Numbered from the stretch's first letter, positions 8,699-17,423 are shown. The stretch: 64,000 nt of DNA from Profundicola chukchiensis (GCF_029664245.1 NZ_JANAIE010000001.1:458925-522924); one strand, 5' to 3'. Numbers and translations are program-made. The notes: generated from the sequence alone by a model not told the origin.

Positions 8699-9247
8699 AT
8701 GCCTTACTTTTCAAAATCATTTTATCACACTACCCTCCTATTTTGTCTTTCTATCTTTTTAATTTCTTGTGAACCCATCGAACAATTTAATTTTCCGTGG
8801 AATCAAAATGAGGTAGCAAAACAAACCAAAGAGGATTATACTTTTTATCCTGTGAAATGGGTTTCTGATGGAGATACTTTTTGGATAGACGACGGAAGCG
8901 AAAATGGAAAGAAAATAAGATTAATCGGAATTGATGCGCCGGAATCAGTAGATTATGGCAATAAAACCAAGCAAGAATTTGGCGAAGAAGCACATAAATT
9001 TGCAGATTCTTTATTGAAAAATAAAAAAGTTAGACTTACTTACGATATCGTTAAATACGATAAATACGGACGAACGTTGGCTTATGCTTATTTAGAAGAT
9101 GGAACTTTTGTGAATAAGAAAATCATCGAGATGGGCTATGCAGTTGTGTTTAATTATGCTCCCAACCTCAAATACGCCGACGAGTTTATAGAAGCCGAAG
9201 ATGCTGCATTTGACAATAATAGAGGTTTATGGGCACTAGAAGACTAA
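8699..9247 (+). CDS. thermonuclease family (SNase-like) lipoprotein
   Basis: A 182-residue staphylococcal-nuclease-fold protein. A lipoprotein signal ends in LISC (Cys24), so the enzyme is probably tethered to a membrane and faces outward. The nuclease domain spans about 48-180: VSDGDTFWID, RLIGIDAPE (metal-binding Asp, catalytic Arg and Glu) and DKYGRTLAY (second catalytic Arg). It likely cleaves extracellular or periplasmic DNA or RNA, perhaps for phosphate or nucleoside scavenging. It is monocistronic, divergent from the thioesterase and convergent with the S24 repressor gene. Confidence 0.88.
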   Translation: MPYFSKSFYHTTLLFCLSIFLISCEPIEQFNFPWNQNEVAKQTKEDYTFYPVKWVSDGDTFWIDDGSENGKKIRLIGIDAPESVDYGNKTKQEFGEEAHKFADSLLKNKKVRLTYDIVKYDKYGRTLAYAYLEDGTFVNKKIIEMGYAVVFNYAPNLKYADEFIEAEDAAFDNNRGLWALED

Positions 9248-9288
9248 TGAAATATTTATTATTTAAGCTTTATCTTAATTCATTCCAA

Positions 9289-10032
9289 CTAGCCTATTTT
9301 TTTCTTAATATCCTGAATTTCAGAGTAAATTTGATTTAAAGTCACCATATTATTCATCTTTCCAAAGTTCAACTGGGAATGAAATTTCCAAACTTCTACA
9401 ACATTCTCATAGGGCACTTGCACAGGAGCATACTCAGGGTTTAAAGAAATGAGATTCAATAGGTTATTTTCGATATCTTTTTCAATCATTTTCAATCGGA
9501 TACTATCCTCCTCTACCACTACATATATATCATTGTCTTTAATTTCTTCTAATTTCTCCACTGCACTACAAATCACCCAACTTTTATCTTGAATCAAAGG
9601 CATCATACTATCTCCTTTCACCTCAAAACCTCGGTAGCTGCTATTTCTATATTCAGGTAATGGAATTTGAAACATAGGTAGTTCACCAATCCATTGCGCA
9701 TCTTCTACATTCTGACCATAACCAGCTGCTGCTTTTTGGCTTACCATAACGATATTCTCGTCACCATCGCCATCAATACTAATCACTTTTGGCATAGTTG
9801 AAGCCGAACTCATTCTGATTATTTTTTGATCACTCTCACCAAATAACCAAGAAGGATTAATTTGAAATTGTTGGTACAATTCTTTTACAACAATTCCACT
9901 TAGCTTCACTTTTCCGCGTTCTATATCCACGGTAGAACTTCCCGCCCCAATCATTTTAGCAAATTCAATTTGGGTGTAACCTAAGTCCTCTCGAACCTCT
10001 CTTAAACGCTGATTCTCTATGGGTATCTGCAT
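9289..10032 (-). CDS. XRE/S24 self-cleaving repressor (LexA/CI-like) of the mutagenesis cassette
   Basis: The 247-residue protein has an XRE helix-turn-helix (about 9-62; QIEFAKMIGAGSSTVDIERG) joined to a LexA-type S24 peptidase domain (about 115-230). The catalytic Ser is Ser142 (VKGDSMMPL), the general base Lys181 (SIRLKM), and an Ala103-Gly104 bond in KAAAGYGQ is a good self-cleavage site. It is therefore likely a RecA-responsive repressor inactivated by DNA damage. It is divergent from dinB-dnaE, and the shared 170-bp gap holds three palindromes expected to bind it. Residues and layout are seen; RecA dependence is inferred from the family. Confidence 0.88.
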   Translation of the reverse strand: MQIPIENQRLREVREDLGYTQIEFAKMIGAGSSTVDIERGKVKLSGIVVKELYQQFQINPSWLFGESDQKIIRMSSASTMPKVISIDGDGDENIVMVSQKAAAGYGQNVEDAQWIGELPMFQIPLPEYRNSSYRGFEVKGDSMMPLIQDKSWVICSAVEKLEEIKDNDIYVVVEEDSIRLKMIEKDIENNLLNLISLNPEYAPVQVPYENVVEVWKFHSQLNFGKMNNMVTLNQIYSEIQDIKKKIG

Positions 10033-10107
10033 GTTTTATTTTTTAATATCTGAATAAATTTTAAACTTAAAAACCTATAATTAAAGTCTAATCTTCAGCA
10101 TTTTATA

Positions 10108-10115
10108 CAAATATA
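10108..10115 (-). promoter_or_regulatory. -7 promoter box (TATATTTG) for the S24 repressor gene
   Basis: The minus strand reads TATATTTG, an exact TAnnTTTG match, 75 nt upstream of the repressor ATG. The first operator palindrome (10126-10136) covers the expected -33 position, consistent with autorepression. Confidence 0.5.
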
Positions 10116-10124
10116 CACTTTCAT

Positions 10125-10175
10125 TGGAATAATTCCATGATATTGGAGTATTTCCATAAATAAGGAATATTTCCA
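10125..10175. promoter_or_regulatory. three phased operator palindromes between the S24 repressor and dinB
   Basis: Three copies of an 11-bp dyad occur: GGAATAATTCC (10126-10136), GGAGTATTTCC (10145-10155) and GGAATATTTCC (10164-10174). Each is flanked by T and A except that the third begins with A. Their centres are 10131, 10150 and 10169, exactly 19 bp apart. The first overlaps the repressor's presumed -33 region and the third lies just upstream of the dinB -7 box. This is what a cooperative operator controlling both promoters would look like; binding by the S24 repressor is inferred. Confidence 0.75.
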
Positions 10176-10183
10176 TATCTTTG
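10176..10183 (+). promoter_or_regulatory. -7 promoter box (TATCTTTG) for dinB-dnaE
   Basis: TATCTTTG matches TAnnTTTG exactly and lies 19 nt before the dinB ATG, immediately after the third operator. A bound repressor at 10164-10174 would block RNA polymerase here. Confidence 0.6.
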
Positions 10184-10202
10184 AATCAAATATGGAAAGG
10201 AT

Positions 10203-11417
10203 ATGAAGAGGAGTATTTTGCATTTAGATTTAGACACTTTTTTCGTGTCTTGTGAACGATTATTAGACAGCAAGTTAAACGGCAAACCTATCTTGGTAGG
10301 CGGAACAGGAAGCCGTGGTGTAGTATCCGCAGCAAGCTATGAAGCACGTACTTTTGGCGTTCATTCGGGGATGTCTATGAAGATGGCGCGCATGATGTGC
10401 CCAGAGGCTATTGTGATCCGTGGAAATGCTGGAACTTATAGCAAATTCTCTAAAATGGTGACCGATATTTTGCAAGAAAATGTTCCTGTTCTAGAGAAAG
10501 CAAGCGTAGACGAATTTTATGTGGACATGAGTGGCATGGACAAGTTTTTTGGTTGTTATAAATACGCCGGAGAACTACGCCATAAAATCATAAAAGAAAC
10601 AGGTCTCCCAATCTCATTTGGCCTTTCGGAGAATAAAACTGTCTCTAAAATTGCCACCGGAGAAGCCAAACCCAACAACCAACTCAAAATAGACTATGGC
10701 ATGGAAAAAACATTTCTTTCACCGCTATCTGTGCGTAAAATTCCAGGAGTTGGAGACAAAACTTATCAAACTCTTTGTCATTTAGGCATTAAAGAGGTTA
10801 AGGTTTTACAACAAATGCCGAGAGAAATGGTAGAAAACGTTTTGGGTAAAAATGGAAGTATTCTTTGGCAAAAAGCTAATGGCATCGACCACTCTCCCGT
10901 GATTGAATACCACGAAAGAAAATCGATTTCTAATGAGCGAACCTTCGGTAAAAACACCACCGACATGGACTTGCTAACTCGCTATATAACAGCTATGACA
11001 GAGAATTTGGCTTATTTACTTCGCAGTGGTAATAAAATGACAGCTTGCATTAGCATTAAGATTAGATACTCTGACTTTAACACCTATTCTAAACAGGTCA
11101 AAATCCCCTACACTTCCGCAGATCATATTTTGATTCCTACGGCTTTGGAGTTATTCCATAAATTATATGACAAGCGATTACTCGTTAGATTGGTTGGCGT
11201 TAGATTTAGTGATTTAACCAGTGGAAGCTATCAAATCTCAATTTTTGAAGACACTAAGAAAACAACCCAACTCTACGAAGCTATGGACAAAATCCGAAGT
11301 CGTTATGGCAGTCGTAGTGTGATACGCGCCAATTGCATGGATGTACACAGCATCGGAAATGATTTCAATCCATTTAATGGGGAACCTCCGACGGTTTTAG
11401 CGCATAGAAATGCTTAA
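10203..11417 (+). CDS. dinB: Y-family DNA polymerase IV
   Basis: The 404-residue protein is a translesion polymerase. Catalytic acids are Asp9 (HLDLDTFF) and Asp103/Glu104 (SVDEFYVD); a helix-hairpin-helix (IPGVGDKTYQTL) and the little-finger domain follow. A beta-clamp-like motif QISIF lies at 344-348, not at the extreme C terminus. It copies across damaged DNA at low fidelity. It is the first gene after the damage-type operator region, with dnaE 45 nt downstream. DinB rather than UmuC is supported by the lack of an adjacent umuD and by length. Confidence 0.92.
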   Translation: MKRSILHLDLDTFFVSCERLLDSKLNGKPILVGGTGSRGVVSAASYEARTFGVHSGMSMKMARMMCPEAIVIRGNAGTYSKFSKMVTDILQENVPVLEKASVDEFYVDMSGMDKFFGCYKYAGELRHKIIKETGLPISFGLSENKTVSKIATGEAKPNNQLKIDYGMEKTFLSPLSVRKIPGVGDKTYQTLCHLGIKEVKVLQQMPREMVENVLGKNGSILWQKANGIDHSPVIEYHERKSISNERTFGKNTTDMDLLTRYITAMTENLAYLLRSGNKMTACISIKIRYSDFNTYSKQVKIPYTSADHILIPTALELFHKLYDKRLLVRLVGVRFSDLTSGSYQISIFEDTKKTTQLYEAMDKIRSRYGSRSVIRANCMDVHSIGNDFNPFNGEPPTVLAHRNA

Positions 11418-11462
11418 AAAAGATAATCAACCAATCAAAATATTAAGTCTCAAAACCACACT

Positions 11463-14423
11463 TTGTACTTAAACAACCACACATATTACAGCCTACGCTA
11501 CGGAACATTTTCTGAGGAAGATCTTCTGCAAATGGCAGCACAAAATGGTTATGAGAGTTTAGCGATTACAGATATTAACAATACTTCGGTTACTTTAAAT
11601 TTCTTTAGACTTGCAAAGAAGTATAACATAAAACCCATTGCTGGCATCGATTTTAGGAACGGAGCTGAATCAATGTATGTTGGAATTGCGCACAACAATT
11701 CGGCTTATTTAGAGTTAAATAATTTCTTATCCCATCATTTACATCATAAAATCCCTTTTCCAGAAACGGCTCCAGTTATTCCGGATGTTAGCTTTATTTA
11801 TAGTTTTGAAACGGTTTTAAAACAAGAAAAAAGCACTTTCCGTCCCAATGAACGTATTGGTGTAGATTTAAAAGATTTAAAAAAAATTGCATTTAACCAT
11901 TTGATTCGTCGGCCAGAATTGTGGGTTTTATGCCTTTCTAATACTTTTAGAAATAAAACAGATTTTAATATCCATCGATTGTTGCGTGCAGTGGATAACA
12001 ATACTTTGCTGAGTAAACTTGATCCTCTAGAACAAGCTTCTCCTAATGAAATCATGCTCCCAAAGCAGCAACTATTAGAACGTGTAAAGGATTTTCCATT
12101 TTTAATTCAAAACACACAAAATCTAATTGATTCCTGTGAAACCAGTTTTAGTTTTAATGCAGAACATCAAAACAAGAAAAAATTTACAGAAAGTAAAGCC
12201 AAGGATATTCAATTGTTGAGGCATTTATGTTTAGAAAATTTACCTAAACGCTATCCTGTCGTAACCCCTGAAATTCAACAAAGACTTGAAAAAGAGCTTA
12301 AAACCATAGAAGAAATGGATTTCGTTTCTTTCTTTTTGGTGAATTGGGACATCATCAGTTATGCTCAACGAAAAAACTATTTTTATGTAGGTCGAGGAAG
12401 TGGTGCGAATTCAATCGTCGCTTATTTACTGCGCATTACGGATGTGGATCCTATTGAGCTAAATCTCTACTTCGAGCGTTTTATGAATGTCTACCGAACT
12501 AGTCCTCCGGATTTTGATATAGATTTTTCTTGGCGAGACCGTGAAGACGTTACCAATTATATTTTTGATCGCTACGGTAAAAATGGAGAAGTTTCGCTGA
12601 TTGCTACCTACTCCACTTATCGACATAGTGCGGCGATGCGTGAATTGGGCAAAGTTTTCGGACTTCCTAAACACGAAATTGATATTTTAAGCGATGGGAA
12701 ATATGATCCTACTCAACTAGAAAGTTATGCAAAATTAGTTCACCAATATGGGAGATTGATTCATGATTTCCCGAATTTAAGAAGTGTACACGCCAGTGGA
12801 ATTTTAATTTCAGAAAAGCCTATCCACTATTTTTCGGCCACAGATTTACCACCCAAAGGCTTTCCTACCACACATTTCGATATGATTATAGCCGAGGATG
12901 CTGGTTTGTATAAATATGATATTCTCGGACAGCGTGGATTAGGGAAAATTAAAGAAGCCACCGAGATTATTAAGTATAATCAGCCTGAAAAAACTTTACC
13001 AGACATTCATGATACCAAGCCTATGTTCACCGACGAAAAGGTGAATCATATGATTAAAAAAGGGAATTGCATCGGTTGTTTTTATGTGGAATCACCTGCC
13101 ATGCGCATGCTGATTAGAAAACTAGAAGTTGACAATTATTTGCTTTTAGTCGCAGCTAGTTCTATCATCAGACCTGGCGTTGCCCAAAGCGGCATGATGC
13201 GAGAGTATATTATGCGGCATAAATATCCTGAAAAGAGAAAAGATGCACATCCGACTCTTTACGAAATTATGCCGGAGACTTACGGCGTAATGGTATATCA
13301 AGAAGATGTAATTAAGGTGGCGCATCAATTTGCGGATTTAAGTTTAGGCGAAGCTGACGTTTTAAGACGTGGTATGAGCGGGAAGTTTAGGTCGAGAAAT
13401 GAAATGCATTTAGTACAACAAAAATTCTTTAATAATTGCTTAAAAAAAGGATATCCAGAGCAACTCGTTAAAGATGTTTGGCGACAGATTGAAAGCTTTG
13501 CTGGTTATGCTTTTGCTAAAGGTCATTCGGCGTCCTATGCAGTTGAAAGTTATCAAAGTTTATTCTTAAAATGCTATTATCCGTTAGAATATATGGTTGC
13601 CGTAATTAACAATGGTGGCGGCTACTATACACGCGAATTATATTTTCATGAAGCTCGAATGAACGGTGGAATTCTTCACGCGCCATGCATTAACAAAAGC
13701 TTTTCCCAAACTGTTATTTATGGAAAAGATATTTATTTAGGTTTTAATTTATTAAATAACATAGACGAAAAGTCTATGGAGCTGATTGAAACTGAAAGAA
13801 ATGAAAACGGAGAATTCACTTCTTTTCAAGATTTCGTGAATCGAGTTCCTTTGGGCATAGAACAAATGGATATTTTAATTCGGATTAATGCATTTAGATT
13901 TACTCAAATTCCCAAGAGAAATTTACTGTGGCAAATCTATTCCTTACAACCTAAAAACAAGAAAACTCAAACTACCAAAGAGCTTTTTCCTCCACCTGAA
14001 AGGAATTTCGACATGCCGAATCTAACTTCTAATCCGTTAGAAGACGTTTTTGACCAAATAGAATTGTTAGGTTTTGCGCTTAACGATCCTTTTTCATTGA
14101 CTGCTGAAAAAGTGCCAGATGGACTTTTGGCGAAAGACTTACCTTTTAATTTAAATAAAACCGTCAGTATTTATGGTTATTTAGTCACCGCCAAATACAC
14201 GAAAACGCATAAAAAAGAAGTCATGCACTTTGGAACCTTTTTAGATCGCGCAGGACACTGGATAGACACAGTGCATTTTCCTATGGTTGCCAAAAAATAT
14301 CCATTCCAAGGAAAGGGAATTTATGAACTCACCGGAAAAGTTACCGAGGAATTTGGTTTTTATACGCTTCAAATTTATAAAATGCGAAAATTGGCCTTTA
14401 TGAAGGATCAAAGATTTGTTTAA
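11463..14423 (+). CDS. alternative (error-prone type) DNA polymerase III alpha subunit
   Basis: A 986-residue C-family polymerase, much shorter than replicative Bacteroidota DnaE. Order of domains: PHP (about 1-200), polymerase core with catalytic Asp352/Asp354 (PDFDIDF) and a third acidic residue, Asp486 (KYDILG), helix-hairpin-helix (about 760-800), and a C-terminal OB-like part. The PHP metal motifs are degraded: Asn4 replaces the first His of HxH, TDI replaces TDH, and GID replaces GxE, so proofreading by this domain is unlikely. The only start in register is TTG at 11463 (an in-frame stop lies 37 nt upstream). Position after dinB under an S24 repressor supports a DnaE2-like damage-tolerance role. 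No imuA/imuB gene is present. Confidence 0.88.
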   Translation: MYLNNHTYYSLRYGTFSEEDLLQMAAQNGYESLAITDINNTSVTLNFFRLAKKYNIKPIAGIDFRNGAESMYVGIAHNNSAYLELNNFLSHHLHHKIPFPETAPVIPDVSFIYSFETVLKQEKSTFRPNERIGVDLKDLKKIAFNHLIRRPELWVLCLSNTFRNKTDFNIHRLLRAVDNNTLLSKLDPLEQASPNEIMLPKQQLLERVKDFPFLIQNTQNLIDSCETSFSFNAEHQNKKKFTESKAKDIQLLRHLCLENLPKRYPVVTPEIQQRLEKELKTIEEMDFVSFFLVNWDIISYAQRKNYFYVGRGSGANSIVAYLLRITDVDPIELNLYFERFMNVYRTSPPDFDIDFSWRDREDVTNYIFDRYGKNGEVSLIATYSTYRHSAAMRELGKVFGLPKHEIDILSDGKYDPTQLESYAKLVHQYGRLIHDFPNLRSVHASGILISEKPIHYFSATDLPPKGFPTTHFDMIIAEDAGLYKYDILGQRGLGKIKEATEIIKYNQPEKTLPDIHDTKPMFTDEKVNHMIKKGNCIGCFYVESPAMRMLIRKLEVDNYLLLVAASSIIRPGVAQSGMMREYIMRHKYPEKRKDAHPTLYEIMPETYGVMVYQEDVIKVAHQFADLSLGEADVLRRGMSGKFRSRNEMHLVQQKFFNNCLKKGYPEQLVKDVWRQIESFAGYAFAKGHSASYAVESYQSLFLKCYYPLEYMVAVINNGGGYYTRELYFHEARMNGGILHAPCINKSFSQTVIYGKDIYLGFNLLNNIDEKSMELIETERNENGEFTSFQDFVNRVPLGIEQMDILIRINAFRFTQIPKRNLLWQIYSLQPKNKKTQTTKELFPPPERNFDMPNLTSNPLEDVFDQIELLGFALNDPFSLTAEKVPDGLLAKDLPFNLNKTVSIYGYLVTAKYTKTHKKEVMHFGTFLDRAGHWIDTVHFPMVAKKYPFQGKGIYELTGKVTEEFGFYTLQIYKMRKLAFMKDQRFV

Positions 14424-14725
14424 TCCTCCATTTTGGTGAAATTAAATACTTGAAATTTGAATTTCTCCCTAACTCAAACTCTAATTTTAGACCTCAATTC
14501 TAGTTTGAAATTTGAAATTATAGAAAATCTGACTCAAAATGGAAGTAAAAAAACAACTGTTTCAATCCAATTTCGACTGGCTAAAAATCCAAAAAATCTA
14601 AAAAACCGAGATTTCCCCACTTTAGACTCAAAAAAGTTTCAAAAATTTTTAAATCGTAACTAATTCATAATAAATGAGAAGCGAAATAAACGTAAAAAAA
14701 ATGTAAACTTTTTCTCAAAATAATT
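14424..14725. other. AT-rich intergenic stretch with a 12-bp direct repeat
   Basis: About 300 bases lie between dnaE and the tRNA-Ser promoter without a credible gene. The 12-mer TTGAAATTTGAA occurs at 14450-14461 and again at 14505-14516. A 68-codon open frame covers part of it but has low-complexity content (Lys/Asn/Leu) and no family resemblance. Confidence 0.4.
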
Positions 14726-14754
14726 TTGAAACTTCAAAATAATAGCTACATTTG
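14726..14754 (+). promoter_or_regulatory. promoter for tRNA-Ser/tRNA-Pro
   Basis: A -33 TTG (14726-14728) and a -7 box TACATTTG (14747-14754) are 18 bp apart, a good match to the Bacteroidota consensus. The tRNA-Ser gene begins 56 nt after the box. Confidence 0.65.
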
Positions 14755-14809
14755 CATCGCTGATTAAGACAGAAACAGACGTTCTTTCAAACATAATCAT
14801 CGCAGTGAG

Positions 14810-14893
14810 GGAGAGGTGCCGGAGTGGTAACGGAGCAGATTGCTAATCTGTCGACGGGTAACCGTCGCCAGGGTTCGAGTCCCTGTCTCTCCG
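14810..14893 (+). tRNA. tRNA-Ser (anticodon GCT)
   Basis: The sequence folds as a class II tRNA: acceptor GGAGAGG pairs with TCTCTCC, the anticodon stem GCAGA/TCTGT encloses TTGCTAA (anticodon GCT, reads AGC/AGU), a variable arm CGACGGGTAACCGTCG follows, and the T arm is CAGGG-TTCGAGT-CCCTG. Discriminator is G. CCA is not fully encoded. Confidence 0.95.
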
Positions 14894-14911
14894 CAAGAAA
14901 AAATTATTACT

Positions 14912-14986
14912 CGGGGCGTAGCGTAGCCCGGTTATCGCGCCGCGTTTGGGACGCGGAGGTCGCAGGTTCGAATCCTGCCGCCCCGA
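14912..14986 (+). tRNA. tRNA-Pro (anticodon TGG)
   Basis: Acceptor CGGGGCG pairs with CGCCCCG, the anticodon stem CCGCG/CGCGG encloses TTTGGGA (anticodon TGG), and the T arm is GCAGG-TTCGAAT-CCTGC. Discriminator is A. It lies 18 nt after tRNA-Ser and is probably in the same transcript. Confidence 0.95.
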
Positions 14987-14997
14987 CTATACAAAAA

Positions 14998-15027
14998 CCC
15001 ACTAGTTATCTAACTGGTGGGTTTTTT
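14998..15027 (+). terminator. rho-independent terminator after tRNA-Pro
   Basis: The arms CCCACTAGTT and AACTGGTGGG (one T-G pair) form a 10-bp stem with a 4-nt loop, followed by a run of T. It closes the tRNA-Ser/tRNA-Pro unit. Confidence 0.85.
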
Positions 15028-15050
15028 GTTTTTAATAATTTCCGAAATAA

Positions 15051-15692
15051 TTATGCTCTGATTATTTCTTCTATTTTATCATCTCCTTCAAGAATTTCAA
15101 ACACTTGATTGGTTCTTACTTTATCATCTAAAGCTTCAACTAATGTCTTAGCTACATCGGCTCTAGATATTCTTCCTTCTAAACTTAAATTCGTTCCTAA
15201 TGCAATTTTACCTTTAGCTTCATCATTGGTTAAATTACCTGGACGAACTATGACATAATCCAAGTTACTAGACTTTAGATATTCATCTGCATTTTGCTTT
15301 GCCTTAAGATAATCTTCTAACTCTCCTCCAATAGATGGATTGTCTGCGCCCATAGAACTCAACATCACAAATTTACTAACCTTGGCCTGCTTGGATGCAT
15401 CTACCAAACGCTTAGCTCCTTCCTGATCAACTCCCACAACGTTTCTCCCCTTAGATCCCGCCGCAAAGATGACTTTATCTATTCCTTCTGTGGCGTGCGT
15501 TAAATCCTCTTCTAAATCCGCTAAAACGACTTTAACATTTTGTTCCTCGAAGGCCTTTTTCTGCTCTTCCTTGCGAAGCATGGCAATGGGTTCATATATC
15601 GCTGAATCTTTTAACAATTCAACGATAATTTTCCCTGTTGTACCATTGGCGCCCGCAACTAATACTTTTTGTTTACGTTCCATAATTGGCAC
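15051..15692 (-). CDS. NAD(P)-binding SDR/NmrA-like oxidoreductase
   Basis: A 213-residue atypical short-chain dehydrogenase. The N terminus has the Rossmann motif GANGTTG (residues 14-20), then LADLEEDLTHATEGIDKVIFAAGS and MLSSMGAD, typical of the NmrA/YhfK-like group that senses or uses NAD(P)H; a classical YxxxK site is not obvious (DYLKAKQNADEYLK occupies that place). It is the last gene of the TetR operon, starting next to the DJ-1-family stop codon. Function is probably redox-related; substrate unknown. Confidence 0.82.
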   Translation of the reverse strand: MPIMERKQKVLVAGANGTTGKIIVELLKDSAIYEPIAMLRKEEQKKAFEEQNVKVVLADLEEDLTHATEGIDKVIFAAGSKGRNVVGVDQEGAKRLVDASKQAKVSKFVMLSSMGADNPSIGGELEDYLKAKQNADEYLKSSNLDYVIVRPGNLTNDEAKGKIALGTNLSLEGRISRADVAKTLVEALDDKVRTNQVFEILEGDDKIEEIIRA

Positions 15693-16379
15693 TTAAGCTT
15701 TCTTTTCTAATTGTTTTAATAATAACTCAGCTACTTTTTCCGATGAAGCCGGATTTTGCCCTGTAATCAATAAACCATCCTCTAAAGCATACTCCTGAAA
15801 ATCGCCAGCCTTACTATATTCTCCACCATTTTCTTTCAACATATCTTCTACCAAGAAAGGAACCACATCGGTTAAACCAGCCAAAGCCTCCTCTGAATTA
15901 GTAAAACCTGTTACTTTCTTGCCTTTAACCAAATATTCTCCATTGGCGTCTTTTGCATGTTTTAAAGCTCCTGGAGCATGACATACAAAGGATACAGGTT
16001 TTCCTGATTGATAGAAATCTTCAATTAATTGGGTTGAAACTTTGCTCTCTGCTAAATCCCATAATGGACCGTGACCTCCTGGATAGAAGACGGCATCGAA
16101 ATCTTTTGCTGAAATCTCTGATAACGGAAGTGTTTTACTCAATTTTTTTTGTAATTCTTTATCTTCCTTAAATCTCTTGGTAGATTCTGTTTGATTTTCT
16201 GGCTTATCACTCGTAGGATCAATTGGAGGCTGTCCACCTGCTGGTGATGCCAACGTGATTTCTACACCCTGATCTAATAAATGATAATAAGGTGTTGCGA
16301 ATTCTTCAATCCAAAAACCTGTTTTATGTCCTGTATCGCCTAATTTATCGTGCGATGTTAATACGATTAATATTTTCAT
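15693..16379 (-). CDS. DJ-1/PfpI family protein (Hsp31-like, type 1 glutamine amidotransferase fold)
   Basis: A 228-residue protein with the nucleophile elbow SFVCHAPGALK (Cys133, His134) and the HGPLWDLA segment of the Hsp31/class I DJ-1 group. These proteins act as glyoxalase III-like or deglycase/chaperone enzymes against reactive carbonyls. Its neighbours, a zinc-free MDR reductase and an SDR protein under a TetR regulator, fit an electrophile or carbonyl stress response. The biochemical role is inferred from the family, whose activities are debated. Confidence 0.87.
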   Translation of the reverse strand: MKILIVLTSHDKLGDTGHKTGFWIEEFATPYYHLLDQGVEITLASPAGGQPPIDPTSDKPENQTESTKRFKEDKELQKKLSKTLPLSEISAKDFDAVFYPGGHGPLWDLAESKVSTQLIEDFYQSGKPVSFVCHAPGALKHAKDANGEYLVKGKKVTGFTNSEEALAGLTDVVPFLVEDMLKENGGEYSKAGDFQEYALEDGLLITGQNPASSEKVAELLLKQLEKKA

Positions 16380-16406
16380 TTGTGTAATTTTAATGTTTGT
16401 TATTTT

Positions 16407-17402
16407 TTAAATCTCAACGATCATTTTTCCTTTATTCCTACCTTCAAATAATTGTAAGAATGCATTTGGAATATTATCAAAACCTTGAACTCTAGTTTCT
16501 TCGTAAGTCAGTTTTCCTTCTTGCAACCAAGTCACTAATTGCTTCATTCCTTCTGGGAATTTTTCTTGATAATTTCCTACAATAAATCCTTGCATCAAAG
16601 CACTTTGCTTTACTAAGAAACCTTGAACTCTTGGTCCCATCGGCACTTCTGTAGCATTGTACATAGATATTGCACCACACACCACTACTCTACCAAAACG
16701 ATTGATATTGGCATGAACAGCATCTGAAATCTCCCCTCCTACATTATCAAAGTAAACATCAACTCCGTCTGGACTAGCTTCTGCAATAGCTTTTTGCATA
16801 TCTTTAGTTGTGTTATAATTGATAGCCTCATCGAACCCGAATTTAGATTTAAGCATTTCTACTTTCTCATCCGTTCCTGCGATTCCAACGACGCGACAAC
16901 CTAAAATCTTCCCGATTTGTCCAACTACACTTCCCACAGCTCCCGCCGCTCCAGAAACAACAATAGTTTCGCCTGCTTTTGGTTTTCCAATTTCTGATAA
17001 ACCGAAATAAGCCGTTAAGCCTGTCATTCCTAAAACCCCTAAATAAGCTGACAATGAAACTTGAGACCCATCTACTTTCAATAGATTTTTACCCTCAGAA
17101 ACTTGATATTCTTGCCAATCTAAATGACCTGAAACAAAATCTCCTACTTTATAATTATCATTTTTAGATTCAACCACTTCAGCAATAGCTCCCGAGCTAA
17201 TAGTTTTATCTAATTCAAATGGTGGAATATAAGATTTAGCATCACTCATTCGTCCGCGTAAATATGGATCTACAGAAACGAACTTTAACTGAAGCAATAC
17301 TTCGCCTTCTTTAATTTGAGGCTTTTCAACTTCTTTAAATTCAAAATTGGACAAAGTTGGTTTACCTACCGGTCTACTTTTTAAACTAATTGATTTATTC
17401 AT
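16407..17402 (-). CDS. NADP-dependent medium-chain reductase (LTB4 dehydrogenase/CurA-like)
   Basis: A 331-residue zinc-independent MDR-family enzyme. It has the N-terminal GroES-like half (VSVDPYLRGRMSD), the cofactor-binding VSGAAGAVGSVVGQIGK near residue 150, and DVYFDNVGGEISD, motifs of prostaglandin/leukotriene reductases and CurA that reduce alkenal or alkenone double bonds with NADPH. It follows the TetR gene by 21 nt and precedes the DJ-1 gene, so reactive carbonyl detoxification is a reasonable joint role. Confidence 0.9.
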   Translation of the reverse strand: MNKSISLKSRPVGKPTLSNFEFKEVEKPQIKEGEVLLQLKFVSVDPYLRGRMSDAKSYIPPFELDKTISSGAIAEVVESKNDNYKVGDFVSGHLDWQEYQVSEGKNLLKVDGSQVSLSAYLGVLGMTGLTAYFGLSEIGKPKAGETIVVSGAAGAVGSVVGQIGKILGCRVVGIAGTDEKVEMLKSKFGFDEAINYNTTKDMQKAIAEASPDGVDVYFDNVGGEISDAVHANINRFGRVVVCGAISMYNATEVPMGPRVQGFLVKQSALMQGFIVGNYQEKFPEGMKQLVTWLQEGKLTYEETRVQGFDNIPNAFLQLFEGRNKGKMIVEI

Positions 17403-17423
17403 AATATTATTTTTTCTTAATTT

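Noticed and set aside
10191..10202. Fourth operator half-site (TATGGAAAGG) before dinB
   Set aside because: Not palindromic and out of the 19-bp register of the other three.
14457..14663. 68-codon open frame after dnaE
   Set aside because: Low-complexity Lys/Asn/Leu composition, no family resemblance, lies in AT-rich intergenic DNA with a direct repeat.
14810..15030. tRNA cluster as an integration site of a mobile element
   Set aside because: No integrase, no direct repeat of a tRNA 3' end, and flanking genes look like ordinary chromosome.
14824..15108. 94-codon plus frame over the two tRNAs
   Set aside because: Runs straight through tRNA-Ser, tRNA-Pro and a terminator, so it cannot be a real gene.
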